Below, in pieces: positions 54,300 through 64,000 of a stretch of 64,000 nt of DNA (its first letter is position 1; each line of letters begins with the position of its first letter). A program made the translations under genes and the position numbers. This DNA comes from Quercus robur (taxonomy: Eukaryota; Streptophyta; Magnoliopsida; Fagales; Fagaceae): contig NC_065538.1 of assembly GCF_932294415.1 (NCBI RefSeq), positions 13,460,330 to 13,524,329 on the forward strand, written 5' to 3'. The notes beneath the pieces are model-generated. The model was not told where the DNA came from. It ran no database searches and saw only the letters and a list, made by a program, of their open reading frames with translations.

Positions 54300-54740
54300 A
54301 GGTGATGTTTTTGTGCGAACTTGGTTAACCCTCACCTTAGGTGTGCAATACACAGTTTCCAAAGTCTAAGATCACATCCTCTAAGTATTTTTATACCTTA
54401 ACTTGGAATCCACAAAACCCACCCCAAAAAGTTATGTCAAATGATTAGGTTGTTTCAAGATTATAACGGCATTATTATCTCAACGGATCGAATTTAGTAA
54501 GCTACGTGTCGAGATCTCGATCCATATACTATATGTAGAGATTCCAAAAATTATGAAGCCTCTTGTGCAGTCATAGGTACACGTCTTGGACTTCAAGTCA
54601 ACTTTTTTTTTTTTTTTTTTTGAGAAACTCTTCAAGTCAACTTCAAGGCACAAGTGACACAAGTTTGCTCACAATTTGCCAACCTAATACCAAAAACGTA
54701 AAATTTACCTCTTACAAAAAAAAAAAAAAAACAATGTTCA
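54300..54740. repeat. dispersed repeat, copy 2 (partner at 49755-50110)
   Basis: Same ordered words as the first copy. It is interrupted by a T tract at about 54603-54620, followed by a short re-used CTTCAAGTCAACTT, which looks like a small insertion with a duplicated target. Confidence 0.55.
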
Positions 54741-55122
54741 CGTATCATTTAAAATTTTAATTGTAGTAACATATGTAAAAAATGCTTTCAGTTTTACTAC
54801 ATGTTATGATTATTTCAAGAATCCAGCACATTTAAAGGTTATAAAATGTATTCTTAAATTTTTTTTTAAAAAAAAAGGTAAAATAATTTTTATTTTTTAA
54901 AGGGATAAGATTAGTATACTATTGGTCTCAAGAGGGTTCAAAATTTTCTCTTGTACTATCGTACTATCGAAACCTCAAAATGATTTTGTCAAAAAAAAAA
55001 AAAAAAAAAAACCCTCAAAAAGATAAGTACAATTGGTGGTTGGTTGGCCTAGAAATTAGCGTACGTTCTCGAAGTATGAGAAGTATACGTTACATAGCTT
55101 ATACGTTACAAACCAAACACGC

Positions 55123-55130
55123 CATAAATA
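55123..55130 (+). promoter_or_regulatory. TATA box of the rightmost gene
   Basis: CATAAATA in GCCATAAATAGCCTC lies 110 bp before the ATG at 55240, in a region duplicated 1.6 kb upstream. The duplicate has lost a good TATA box. Confidence 0.45.
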
Positions 55131-55239
55131 GCCTCACCATGCCTCAGTCTTCTTCACTTCTCAATTCTCATAGAAACCCTTGTGAATGTGATCAAAGAGA
55201 GAGTGAGCAATATAGATATCTGTAGGTAGGTAAACTCCA

Positions 55240-55369
55240 ATGGAGGAGAAAAGAGAAATTCTCATATTCTCAAAAAAGAAGAGAATCAAACAGCAGCACG
55301 AACAGAAAAGTTTGTGCTCACAGCGAATCAGCGAATTACCAGATTTTCACAGTATGACCCACCTTCAAA
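55240..55369 (+). CDS. possible first exon of an unrecognised gene
   Basis: ATG 55240 opens 43 codons (MEEKREILIFSKKKRIKQQH, then basic, ending near DFHSMTHLQ) up to the donor CTTCAAA|GTAAGC (55370). Upstream is a TATA box at 55123. The next acceptor (TTGGATGCAG, 55516) leads to a stop after about 10 codons (TGA in ATATGAGG). Either this is a non-coding leader with an upstream frame, or the gene is damaged. The 55545-55841 frame (with a 36-bp direct repeat coding YEAGEQYHYQI twice) is an alternative small coding region. I do not recognise a family. Confidence 0.3.
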
Positions 55370-56177
55370 GTAAGCAATCTCTTTCTTCTTATCACAAACA
55401 CATATCTTTATACACACAAATGGTTTCATATTAGTGATGGGATATGATATATCATATATGTACATGCATGTTGCTATAATTTTCTGATGGTATGTGCTTT
55501 GTAAATTTGGATGCAGTTCCTAGAACATTCATGGATGCAGCCATATGAGGTGGGAGCGTGTAATCAGTGGTACAGATCTTAACCACTGCTTGCACGTTCA
55601 CATGCCCAAGATATCCCAAGAAGATTGTCAGACTCAACGAAAACTACTGACCACCTTGCGGATATCTTCCAGTAGGCCATATGAAGCGGGTGAACAATAT
55701 CACTATCAGATAATATATGAAGCGGGTGAACAATATCACTATCAGATAATGTGTACAGTACGCTTAATTACTATGGATTATACTAGCTTCAAACCATTGA
55801 TTGTACAAGTCAGATCAGTGATTTACCAGATCTGCTATTAGTTTTCATTGCAATGTGTAGTTTCACTCTCTCTTTATTTATTATTATGAAATGAACAAAA
55901 CATTGTATTTAGAAAGGAAGGTCTGAATGTCAAAGCCTGAACTTTATGGAATTGATATTGTATGTGGAAAGTTGAAAATATAGATCCTGCTTAATCGCAA
56001 CAGCATTGATTTACTTGCAACACGTTTTGGTAAGTTTGTTACAAGATCGATTTAGTATAGAGTTGAATGGATATATTTTTACTAAATTCTAATCTTAATT
56101 TAACTACTAATTGGTAGTTTCTTTTTAAACCCATCGTACTTGAATTACTTCGGTTTCCTGTTGTTGTGAGACTAATT

Positions 56178-57088
56178 GGACATTTGAAGTCACTGAATCA
56201 TAAAACTTTTGGCTGATTCAAATAATTTTGATATTAGTCACTCAGATTGTAACTTTCTATATCAAAACATTTTTAAATTCAATCCTCATTTCATTCTGAT
56301 AGTAAATATATGGGACTTTAGAGCTTCGGACAACGCTTTATTTCAATGAAAAATAGAAGTAGGTTTGGAGCTAAGGGTTTGGAAAATGCTTCATTTCCAT
56401 ATCATAACATTTTTCATTCCAGTAATGAATCAAGTTTATTTATTATTTGTAGTGCTGGTTTCCCTCAAAAAAAGAAAAAAGAAAAAGTTTATAGTTCTGG
56501 TCATTTCTAAAAGGACCCAAGGGAAGGTTTTTAAAGTAGCTTGTGTAGCAGGGAGAAGGGTGCTAGAGAGGTTCTAGAAGTACTTTTGTGATACAAGGTT
56601 CACTTGGTCCAAATATTTCACATATGGTCACACTGGTAGTGTGGTTTACACATCTTGTGGTACACTGCTTGAACCTAGTCATTGGATGTGGTTATGGTGG
56701 TTAACCTGCAACTTTACATTGCATGTTGGAAGTTTTGAGCATAATCTTGCCAAGTTTCACGAAAGTAATCAATTTTTCTTCTTCAAATTTTCGTATTTTC
56801 TATAATGCTGGGTAGTTTACATTTCATAGTGGTTTTGATATAGTTTTGGTAAAATGGCTGCTGGCTATTTTTCATGCCATAATGGTTTTAATATAGTCTG
56901 GTAAAAGGGCTTCTGGTGCCAACAATTGTTTGACAGCAAGAGATTGTCTCAGTGAATAAACAAATGCAGGTTTAGGGAACAACGTCATTGTTAAATTGGT
57001 GCACAATTTTGTACAAGTGTATTCTGAAGATAATGTTCTTTTTTGTTTGAACTAAAATGAAAGTTTTAATTTATTTGATTGGTAAATG

Positions 57089-57124
<36 letters not shown>

Positions 57125-58655
57125 AATGTCTGGAATGCAATGATTGGCACTATCAAATGAATCTTATTCTTGGCAAAAAATAAGAAGGAATTTTATGGTA
57201 CTTATATTATGTATTATCTTGAACACCAAGTGTTCATTTTATAGTTTCATGCATTTCTATAAAACGTGAAGTGCACATTTAATTAAACTATGCTGTGTAA
57301 TTTAGTATACAGTCATCTTCCTAGTGAAAATTGTGCCTTAACTTGAAGAAGTCACTGAATCCTGAAACTTTTGGCTGAGTCTAATATTTTTGATACTTGT
57401 CACTCAGATTGTAACTTTCCATATCAGAGCATTTTTAAATTCAATCCTCATTTCATTCTGATAGTATATATATGGGGTTTTAGAGCTTTGTACAATGCTT
57501 TGTTTCAATGAAAAATAGAAGTAGGTTTGGATGATATTTAACGAAATCTTGGATGATATTTCAGGGACAAAATAGAACCTAAAGCTTTGGAAAATGCTTC
57601 ATTTCTATATCAAAACATTTTTCATTCCAGTAGAATGAGTGGAGTTTATTTATGCTATTTATAGTGCTGGTCATTTTTTTTTCTTGCTATGTAATCAAAT
57701 GACCTTGCAAAATTTAGAAAGAAGAAAATAACAAATATTGCCTGTGATTTCTAAAAGGACCTCTTTAGGGACGGTTTTTAAATTGTCAGCTTGTGTAGCA
57801 GGGATAAGGGTGCTCGAGAGGATCTAGAAGCACTTTTGTGATACGGATCACTTGCTCCAAATCTTTCACATATATCGTCATACTGGTAGTGTGGTTTACA
57901 CATCTTGCGCTGCACTGCTTGGACCTAGCCATTGGATGAAGTTATGGTGGTTGACGTGCAACTTTACAGATGATGACTGGCCGTATTCAATAGCTTGTTG
58001 GCAGTTTTGAGCATAATCTTGCAGGTTTCACGAAAGTAATCAATTTTTCATATTTTCTGTAATGCTGGGTAGTTTACATAATGGTTTTGATATAATTTTG
58101 GTAAAATGGCTGTTGGTGCCAAAGATTCAAAAAAGTCAGAATTTTTCTTCTTCCAATTTTTAGTATGTTCTATTATGCTGGCTATTTTTCTTGTCATAAA
58201 ATTTTTAATATAGTTTTGTAAAATGGCTGCTGGTGCCAACAATTGTTTGATACCAAGAGACAGTCTTGGTGAATAAACACAAGCAGGTTTAGGGATTATC
58301 ATCATTGTCAAATTGGTGAACAATTTTGTACACCTGTATTCTGGAGATAATGTTCTTTTTTTCTTTGACGTGAAATGGAAGTTTTAATTTATTTGATTAG
58401 TTAATGAAAATCTCTCTCTCACACATTATTTGAATTTCTAGAATGCAATGATTGGCACTATCAAATGGAATCTTATTCTTGGCAAAAAAGAAAGAATTTT
58501 ATCGTACTTGTATTATGCTATTGTAAACACCTAGTGTTCATTTCTAGTTTCATGTATTTCTATAAACCGTGAAGTGCCCATTAAATTAAATTATGTTGTG
58601 TAATTTAGTGATGCTCAATCATCTTCCCAGTGAAAATTGTACCTTAGCTTGATGA
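56178..58655. repeat. 1.16-kb tandem duplication, intronic
   Basis: Copies start at about 56189 and 57351 (GTCACTGAATC). Shared blocks in order: ACTCAGATTGTAACTTTC, CATTTTTCATTCCAGTA, GCTTGTGTAGCAGGGA, GTGGTTTACACATCTTG, TGGTTATGGTGGTT, GAGCATAATCTTGC, CACGAAAGTAATCAATTTTTC and CCTAGTGAAAATTGT. Divergence is clear but modest. A CT microsatellite (about 57094-57122) is longer in copy 1. Confidence 0.85.
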
Positions 58656-58759
58656 ACTGTATATTATTGCTTGCTCTGGAAGTGCATATAATCTGCCTAT
58701 TTTAACATATTATAACAACTGAAACTCATGCCGGCCTCTTTGTTTCTTTAATCTTTCAG

Positions 58760-58910
58760 GTGTGTATAACGATGCTGACAATAGTCAGGGGGATAACTGA
58801 TGCAGGAAGATCAGCAAGACAAGACCATATTGTTGCTCTGATGGCACGTATGTTAAATCAGTTTCAAAGAGATCATGTTTGCCTGAAAACATGCGATATT
58901 CATGATTCTG
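58760..58910 (+). CDS. internal exon of an unrecognised gene
   Basis: Acceptor AATCTTTCAG and donor TCTG|GTGAGT bound 151 bases, open only in the frame VCITMLTIVRGITDAGRSAR, then QDHIVALMARMLNQF and KTCDIHDS. Base composition is more balanced than in the flanks. It ends in phase 1, and joining to the acceptor at 63967 keeps the frame open. An ATG (58772) within it could start translation if the upstream exons are leader. Protein family not recognised. Confidence 0.45.
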
Positions 58911-59496
58911 GTGAGTTGTCAATTTTGAGATTAATATAATTTCTCTTGCATGCATGCCTCAAGTACCCCCCCCCCCCTTTTTTTTGGCACGTTTTATATA
59001 TAGGGTTGGGCTAGCATTAGAGTAATATATATATATATATATATATATATAGCAGTATCAGCTTCATTGCTAAATTACTCTCAACTTCTTCAAGTTTTCC
59101 TGGAGAAACATGAACATATCATTGCCCTTTTTGTACTCTTCTCGGTGTCTTGTGTCCGTTACAAGTCAATTAAGCGTACATCAATCTTGTACACAACATG
59201 GCATACTAAAATATCAATGCTTTCTCTTGATAATGACTTCCAAAGTAGGATAATACCATATTCTAGATTGGGCATCATTCTTGGCAGTTTAAATCCATGA
59301 TAATTTCAACCTTATTTCACTGAGTAATGGATATTTTTATTTCTCACAATAAAGATTATATTCACATCTCTTTATTTCAAACTAGTGACGGTTATTGTGT
59401 AATTTGCAGTTTTGTCATTTAGGGAGTGAATTTTTACATATTCAATTATCATTGGAGTCAGAATACCAAATATGATCATTTCTGTTAAAAAAAAAA

Positions 59497-59529
<33 letters not shown>

Positions 59530-59599
59530 TTCTGAAATGATTCTTAAGGAAAACCTACTCCTTTAGGTAATCAGGAAATTGGTTAGAGTAAAGAGGGTA

Positions 59600-59940
59600 T
59601 ATGTTATGACCCGTGGGCATGTGGAGTTAGAAGAAAGGGTTGAGCCGAATAGTGGCTAACATGGGCCAAGTGATAGAGATTGTCTCAAGTAGTAGTTATC
59701 GTGTGTTAGGATAAATTGTTATTTGAATTCAATTAAGTTATTGTTAGGATAGGGTCTATCTTGTGATAGACCTCTATTAGGAGTTATCTTGATTTCCATT
59801 CTAGTGTATTTAAGCATTAAGGATGGATAACATGAGGCAAGGAGAATTTAACCCAAACACTCTTTTCTTCCTTTTATTCTAGGAGGGTAGTCGCCTCAAA
59901 TACAACTAAACCATTCTATTATTTGCAGTTCACTGCAGTA
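59600..59940 (+). repeat. possible LTR remnant in the intron
   Basis: Features suggest a decayed LTR: GTGTATTTAAGCAT as a TATA-like word, repeated TGTTAGGATA words (59706, 59743), and a leader-like CTCTTTTCTTCC. No PBS, PPT or partner was found. Confidence 0.3.
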
Positions 59941-60312
59941 TAACTTCATAATTTTGTTTTTCTTTAATATTGCTATGTGCAAGAATTTATATCAATGTTG
60001 AAGCCGGAACTTGTAACAAATTCAACTTAAGAATAATTATACCTTAGAACTGGATCATGCCATGGATAGATATGTTTTGGAAAGTTGAGAGGGGGCAAGC
60101 CTCTTGGAGGTACTAATCTCATGTGTGCGGTGTGGCTATTGATTACACCAGATTTTTACACTAACTGTCACTAGTTTCTTAAATAAAGGTTGTGCATAAA
60201 ACTGCCAATGGGGCCATTTATCCAAATGAGACAGAGTAGAAAGATCAAGTCACATCTGATTCTGAAAAGTGGAGCAGTTTTAACTTGTCATTCTTTTGGA
60301 TTGTGAATAGAA

Positions 60313-60314
60313 TT

Positions 60315-60371
<57 letters not shown>
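60313..60371. repeat. GA dinucleotide microsatellite, about 58 bp
   Basis: An uninterrupted GA run within the large intron between 58910 and 63968. Confidence 0.95.
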
Positions 60372-60374
<3 letters not shown>

Positions 60375-61099
60375 ATTTTGGATTTAAGTGTCTTGGAATG
60401 TAGTTACTTATTTCATTCTCCAATTAACTTCTTGTAAAATCATGTTATTCTTCCTCGTACACTTGTTAATCTTCCCAAAGTAGTTTTCAACCTTAAAAAA
60501 AAAATTAGTAAATTGATTAAAAATTATATATGGTGAAGCGAGCAACATTCATTAATCAAAATAGTATAACAAATATAGAAAAGATTGAAAAATAAATTCA
60601 CATGTGATAGTCTTGACACATTTTCAACAAAGAAGTTGACAAAAGTGAAAGAATGATTTATTAGATGTCATACGCTATTAATCTTAATATCAAAATCTTA
60701 GATTTTCATTTTCTATATAACAAATCAACGTAATCATTAGTGACAACTGTTTGTAGCCTAGGCAGGATTTAAAGATTCACTAATTCAGTAAATATGAAAA
60801 TTAATGTCGATATGCTATATAATAGAAAGATTGTCTTAAAACAATGTTTTCTAGTTTCTAAGATGATTTACCATAAAATATTTTGGATAGATTAATTGGA
60901 GTGTTATTGGTGAGAGAGGCATACATATAACTTCTAAATCCAACCTGATTTCCCTTGTTTTTTGCCTATGATTTTGTGTTGGATTGATGATTACTGATTT
61001 TATAATAGATCAAGTTTATGCATGGCTTGAATGAGCCTTACATGTACCACATGGAGGTATAACCCATTGATAGTCAGTTACCTTTCTTGTCTTGTACAA

Positions 61100-61410
61100 C
61101 AAAGCCAGTAGTATCACCTAAGTCCTAGTTGGTTTGGGTTGTCTCCACAGAAAGTCTCCCAAGCAGCTCTATGTTTTCTCTGTAAACCAATCTTTGTAAT
61201 TTCGGGAAAGATAGAACTTTGAGTGTGTACCACTCTTTCCTTTTCCATATTTTCTGATTGAATTTCTATTCAACTCGGCCACCTGTGGATGTAGGCCTAA
61301 AGTCGAACCACATAAATCTTTGTGGTCCATTTGTGATTGTTTAGTCTATTTTTCTATTTCTATTCCACATAACACCTATAATTGATTACACTCACAGAAA
61401 TGGTATCACA
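61100..61410 (+). repeat. Tork-like copia LTR remnant in the intron
   Basis: CACCTGTGGATGTAGGCC and GTCGAACCACATAAATCTTTG (61280-61320) match the U5 region of the element at 33070-33105. A degenerate primer site GGTATCACAAC follows at about 61401. No coding part is attached. Confidence 0.6.
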
Positions 61411-61419
61411 ACTTTCATT

Positions 61420-63960
61420 ATCTGAAAAGAATCTGCCCAAAAAAAAATATGAACTACATGCCATAGGATCTTATTTAATAGAGCTATGACCAAGTAAAGT
61501 TCATAGTACTTTTTGTTGTTGACTATTTTGTTTGGCTTGTGAGGTTTACTTAAGGAGGGCCTTTGCTTAGTAATCTTTTTAAAAGGTCTTTTTTATCATT
61601 GACGATGCAAAGGATCAGTTTTTTTTTTTTTTTTTGATAGCATGGGGAAAACTAATAATAATGCATTGCTTTCATTATTTGGATAGTGAGTTTGCTACTT
61701 TATGAATATTTTAATTAAGTCACAACAGATTATTTTGAGCGCTTGTGACCTTTTGCCCCCTGTTCTCTCCATGTTTGATTTCCCATATCATGTAGGGCTG
61801 AGCCATGATTTTTGGCATACTCATTTATAGAGAGGGCTGGTGGCAAAAGGTCACAGGCAATGAAAATCATGTGTCATATTGCACAGCTACAGTGGGGCTC
61901 CTATTGGTCAATTCTGGCTCCCAAAACCAACAAGACATTGCAGGACATAGAGGCAGGGCTCAGCTATGATCTTTGGAGCTATGTCCTTCAATGTCTAGTT
62001 GGATTTGGAATATCAATCACACCATAGATATGTATTTGAGCACTAATAAGATGACTACAGCATCAGAGGAACCCATGTTTTGATGAATGCTTTGCAATTC
62101 TCCATGTTATCTTCTAACTTGGCTCACTCAACTAACTAAATCAATGTAGCATATTGCTAAACCATAGCAATTGGCCATATATATATATATGGGAAATATA
62201 CAGGGTAAGATATCAAAGTAATTTAAGAAGGAAACTTTCTGATTCTTTGGTGAAAATCTCTGTCAAAGCATAAAGATATGTAAAACAACCCATGCTTAAA
62301 ATACTGGGTTCATTGTAAATCTTTTCCTCGTCAGGGATCTCATATCTATTTTAGTACTCAAGTCTTAGATTCATTAAGCATTATGTATCTTTCCGAATAC
62401 AAAATTTTTGAACTTAATTGGTTTTGTAAACACTTATGTTGTATTTACTTTGTACAGTTGAAAGGTCATAGCTGTGAGTGAGGAAAGGAATTATTTTCAT
62501 TCATCAAAGTTGAAAGGTCATTTCATTCATGTAGAGTTACGATGTCTATTTTCATTCATCAAAGTGTTGGAAGGACTTGGGATGCGCTTATAATTTTTCA
62601 ACCTTGGGAGTTGATTTCTTGATTTGTTCTAGACTTTATTAAACTCTTGCTCAAACCTGAATTCATTGTGGAATATGTTCTTAATATAATAACCCATACT
62701 ATAAAAAATTGAGGAATATGGTCTTAATATCTATTTTTATGTATTGCTTTACTATTTCTAAGAAAAGTGTTATGGAATAATGTAGCCAGTCCAACTTTAG
62801 TAAGTATGGGTGTCTTCCATAGTAAAATGATAGGTATACTTCTACTACTCATTTTCCTTCTCAGTCACAAGTCTACACTAAAATAACTTTAATTGTTGGG
62901 GGGATAACATCTTAGGGAGAATCCTTGGGTAGTTAATATAATATTTAGAGCCATCACTTAACTCAAAAGGCCTAAACCCAATGGGTATGAGCTCACCTGT
63001 GTTATATTAACCACTCATTCTTCTTATCATTATTCAATGTAGGACTTCACACACATGTATATCCAAACATTACTTACACAAATCTTGCATCAATTATGAA
63101 AAGAAGGCAAGTTTATGGACTGAGTTTAGTTGAACAGAAGGGGAAGAAAAAAGAGAATGTTTCTCCCTAAAGCTACAACTTCAATCTCTTGTATAGAGAA
63201 AAAAAAAAGTAGACCGTGATCATTCTGTCTCTTGTATATATAAAATGAGACTACTGCCCACCATCCTTGCATTTTGTACTTAAAGCTTGAGGTTGATAAT
63301 TTAAGAGGTCAAGTAGGTTTTTTGCCTTTGTCATATAAGCTACAAAGTTCAATCGATCATATTTCCATAGATTTCAGCTAGTGTTTTTGAATTTGAAAAC
63401 CAAATAAATACCAAAAATTTCACTGCAGACTATATAGGAAACTTGAAAATTACCTTGTGTCAACTGTGGTGCCACATATAATAAGATGCTACATGCAAAT
63501 CTTCAATCTACTGTTATTGATATCTAAGGAAAATTCCTTCTTTCAATTTCTCACAAAACAATATATCCCAATTCATTTATTTCTTAAACATGATTGGTTA
63601 TATAATTTTGAAGAGTGATAGAATTAGGCCATGCTAAAAAATGAGGGTGTCGAATAGCCTTTCATAATCTATTTGTTTCACAGGCAGGCCATGAACATAA
63701 AACTTGCCAGTGAGGGGATGGCCGGTGCAGTGCAGTGTGAGTGGAAGGTGAACAGGTTATAATTTGTACTTGACAAATTGGTGCCCACAGGATACTGCAG
63801 TATCTTTTTCAGCCACATCTAATTGTGGAATTCTGCTGGAATACCATGCATTAAAACTGTTATGACTACATTATTTCTTTCCTTTCCATTAAGGAATTCT
63901 TCACCTTAGTTTTCATTATTCCTGCAATTTATGTTCCTTACAATATGTGATCATCTTTAA
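61420..63960. other. non-coding, presumed intron
   Basis: No coding frame is supported; the 71-codon open frame at 61812-62027 has no recognisable domain. An acceptor-like TTTGTTTCACAG at about 63684 leads into a stop in the required phase, so it is not a coding exon of this gene. An AT repeat is at 62174-62190. Confidence 0.4.
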
Positions 63961-63967
63961 ATGGCAG

Positions 63968-64000
63968 GTGGACCTAACAAATTTGCAAACTCTTGGGGAA
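63968..64000 (+). CDS. next exon of the same gene, cut by the window end
   Basis: Acceptor TTAAATGGCAG precedes GTGGACCTAACAAATTTGC. Joined to the exon ending at 58910 it reads SGGPNKFANSWG without a stop. The intron would be 5,057 bp. Identity unknown. Confidence 0.4.
   Translation, partial: MDLTNLQTLGE

Noticed and set aside
61812..62027. 71-codon open frame near the right end
   Set aside because: No recognisable domain, not in phase with neighbouring exon candidates, lies in presumed intron.
63685..63740. Extra exon between 58910 and 63968
   Set aside because: Acceptor is plausible, but the required phase meets TGA within a few codons.

Overview
The window is plant nuclear DNA, most likely from a woody eudicot. 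Supporting signs are AT-rich intergenic DNA, spliced genes with GT-AG introns, a TIR-NBS-LRR resistance-gene fragment, a plant F-box gene, tRNA-derived SINEs, and several layers of LTR retrotransposons and DNA transposons. A Fagales-like origin (oak, chestnut, walnut relatives) is a guess from the look of the repeats and the TNL exon, not a demonstrated assignment. The window is mainly transposon; host genes are few.

Left part (1-15.3 kb): the 5' half of one copia element (LTR, PBS, gag, zinc knuckle, protease; about 508-2590) is joined near 2600 to the 3' half of a SIRE-like copia element (RT, RNase H, accessory 'plant transposon protein' gene with its own TATA box and leader intron, PPT, about 1 kb LTR ending near 8064). 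The SIRE LTR lies inside the first LRR exon of a TNL gene on the minus strand. That gene also has an in-frame TGA and has no TIR exon in the window, so it is dead. A SINE with a perfect 13-bp target duplication follows.

Middle (15.28-32.46 kb): a young, minus-strand Ty3/gypsy element of the Tat type, flanked by AGTAC. Its 604-bp LTRs differ at one base. It encodes gag-protease-pol (RT, two RNase H domains, integrase) in one frame with two in-frame stops, plus a spliced antisense gene (about 709 codons) with its own TATA box, and a 70-bp tandem array between them. A 6,850-bp CACTA transposon (15515-22364, TSD TTA) sits in its 3' LTR; the empty site survives in the other LTR. The CACTA carries palindromic subterminal arrays, three 317-bp repeats, two exons of a DExH-box RNA helicase gene, other exon-like pieces and a Helitron-like 3' end, but no visible transposase.

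Right part (32.5-64 kb): a deleted Tork/Tnt1-like copia element; one intact single-exon F-box gene (36528-37904, minus); SINE and Harbinger-like elements with target duplications; several LTR remnants; a long hairpin; families of short degenerate repeats; and a duplicated promoter region leading into a possible spliced gene (from about 55.1 kb to beyond the window end), whose large introns hold a 1.16-kb tandem duplication and an LTR remnant. Only the F-box gene looks like a normal functional host gene. No CRISPR, rRNA or functional tRNA gene was seen.
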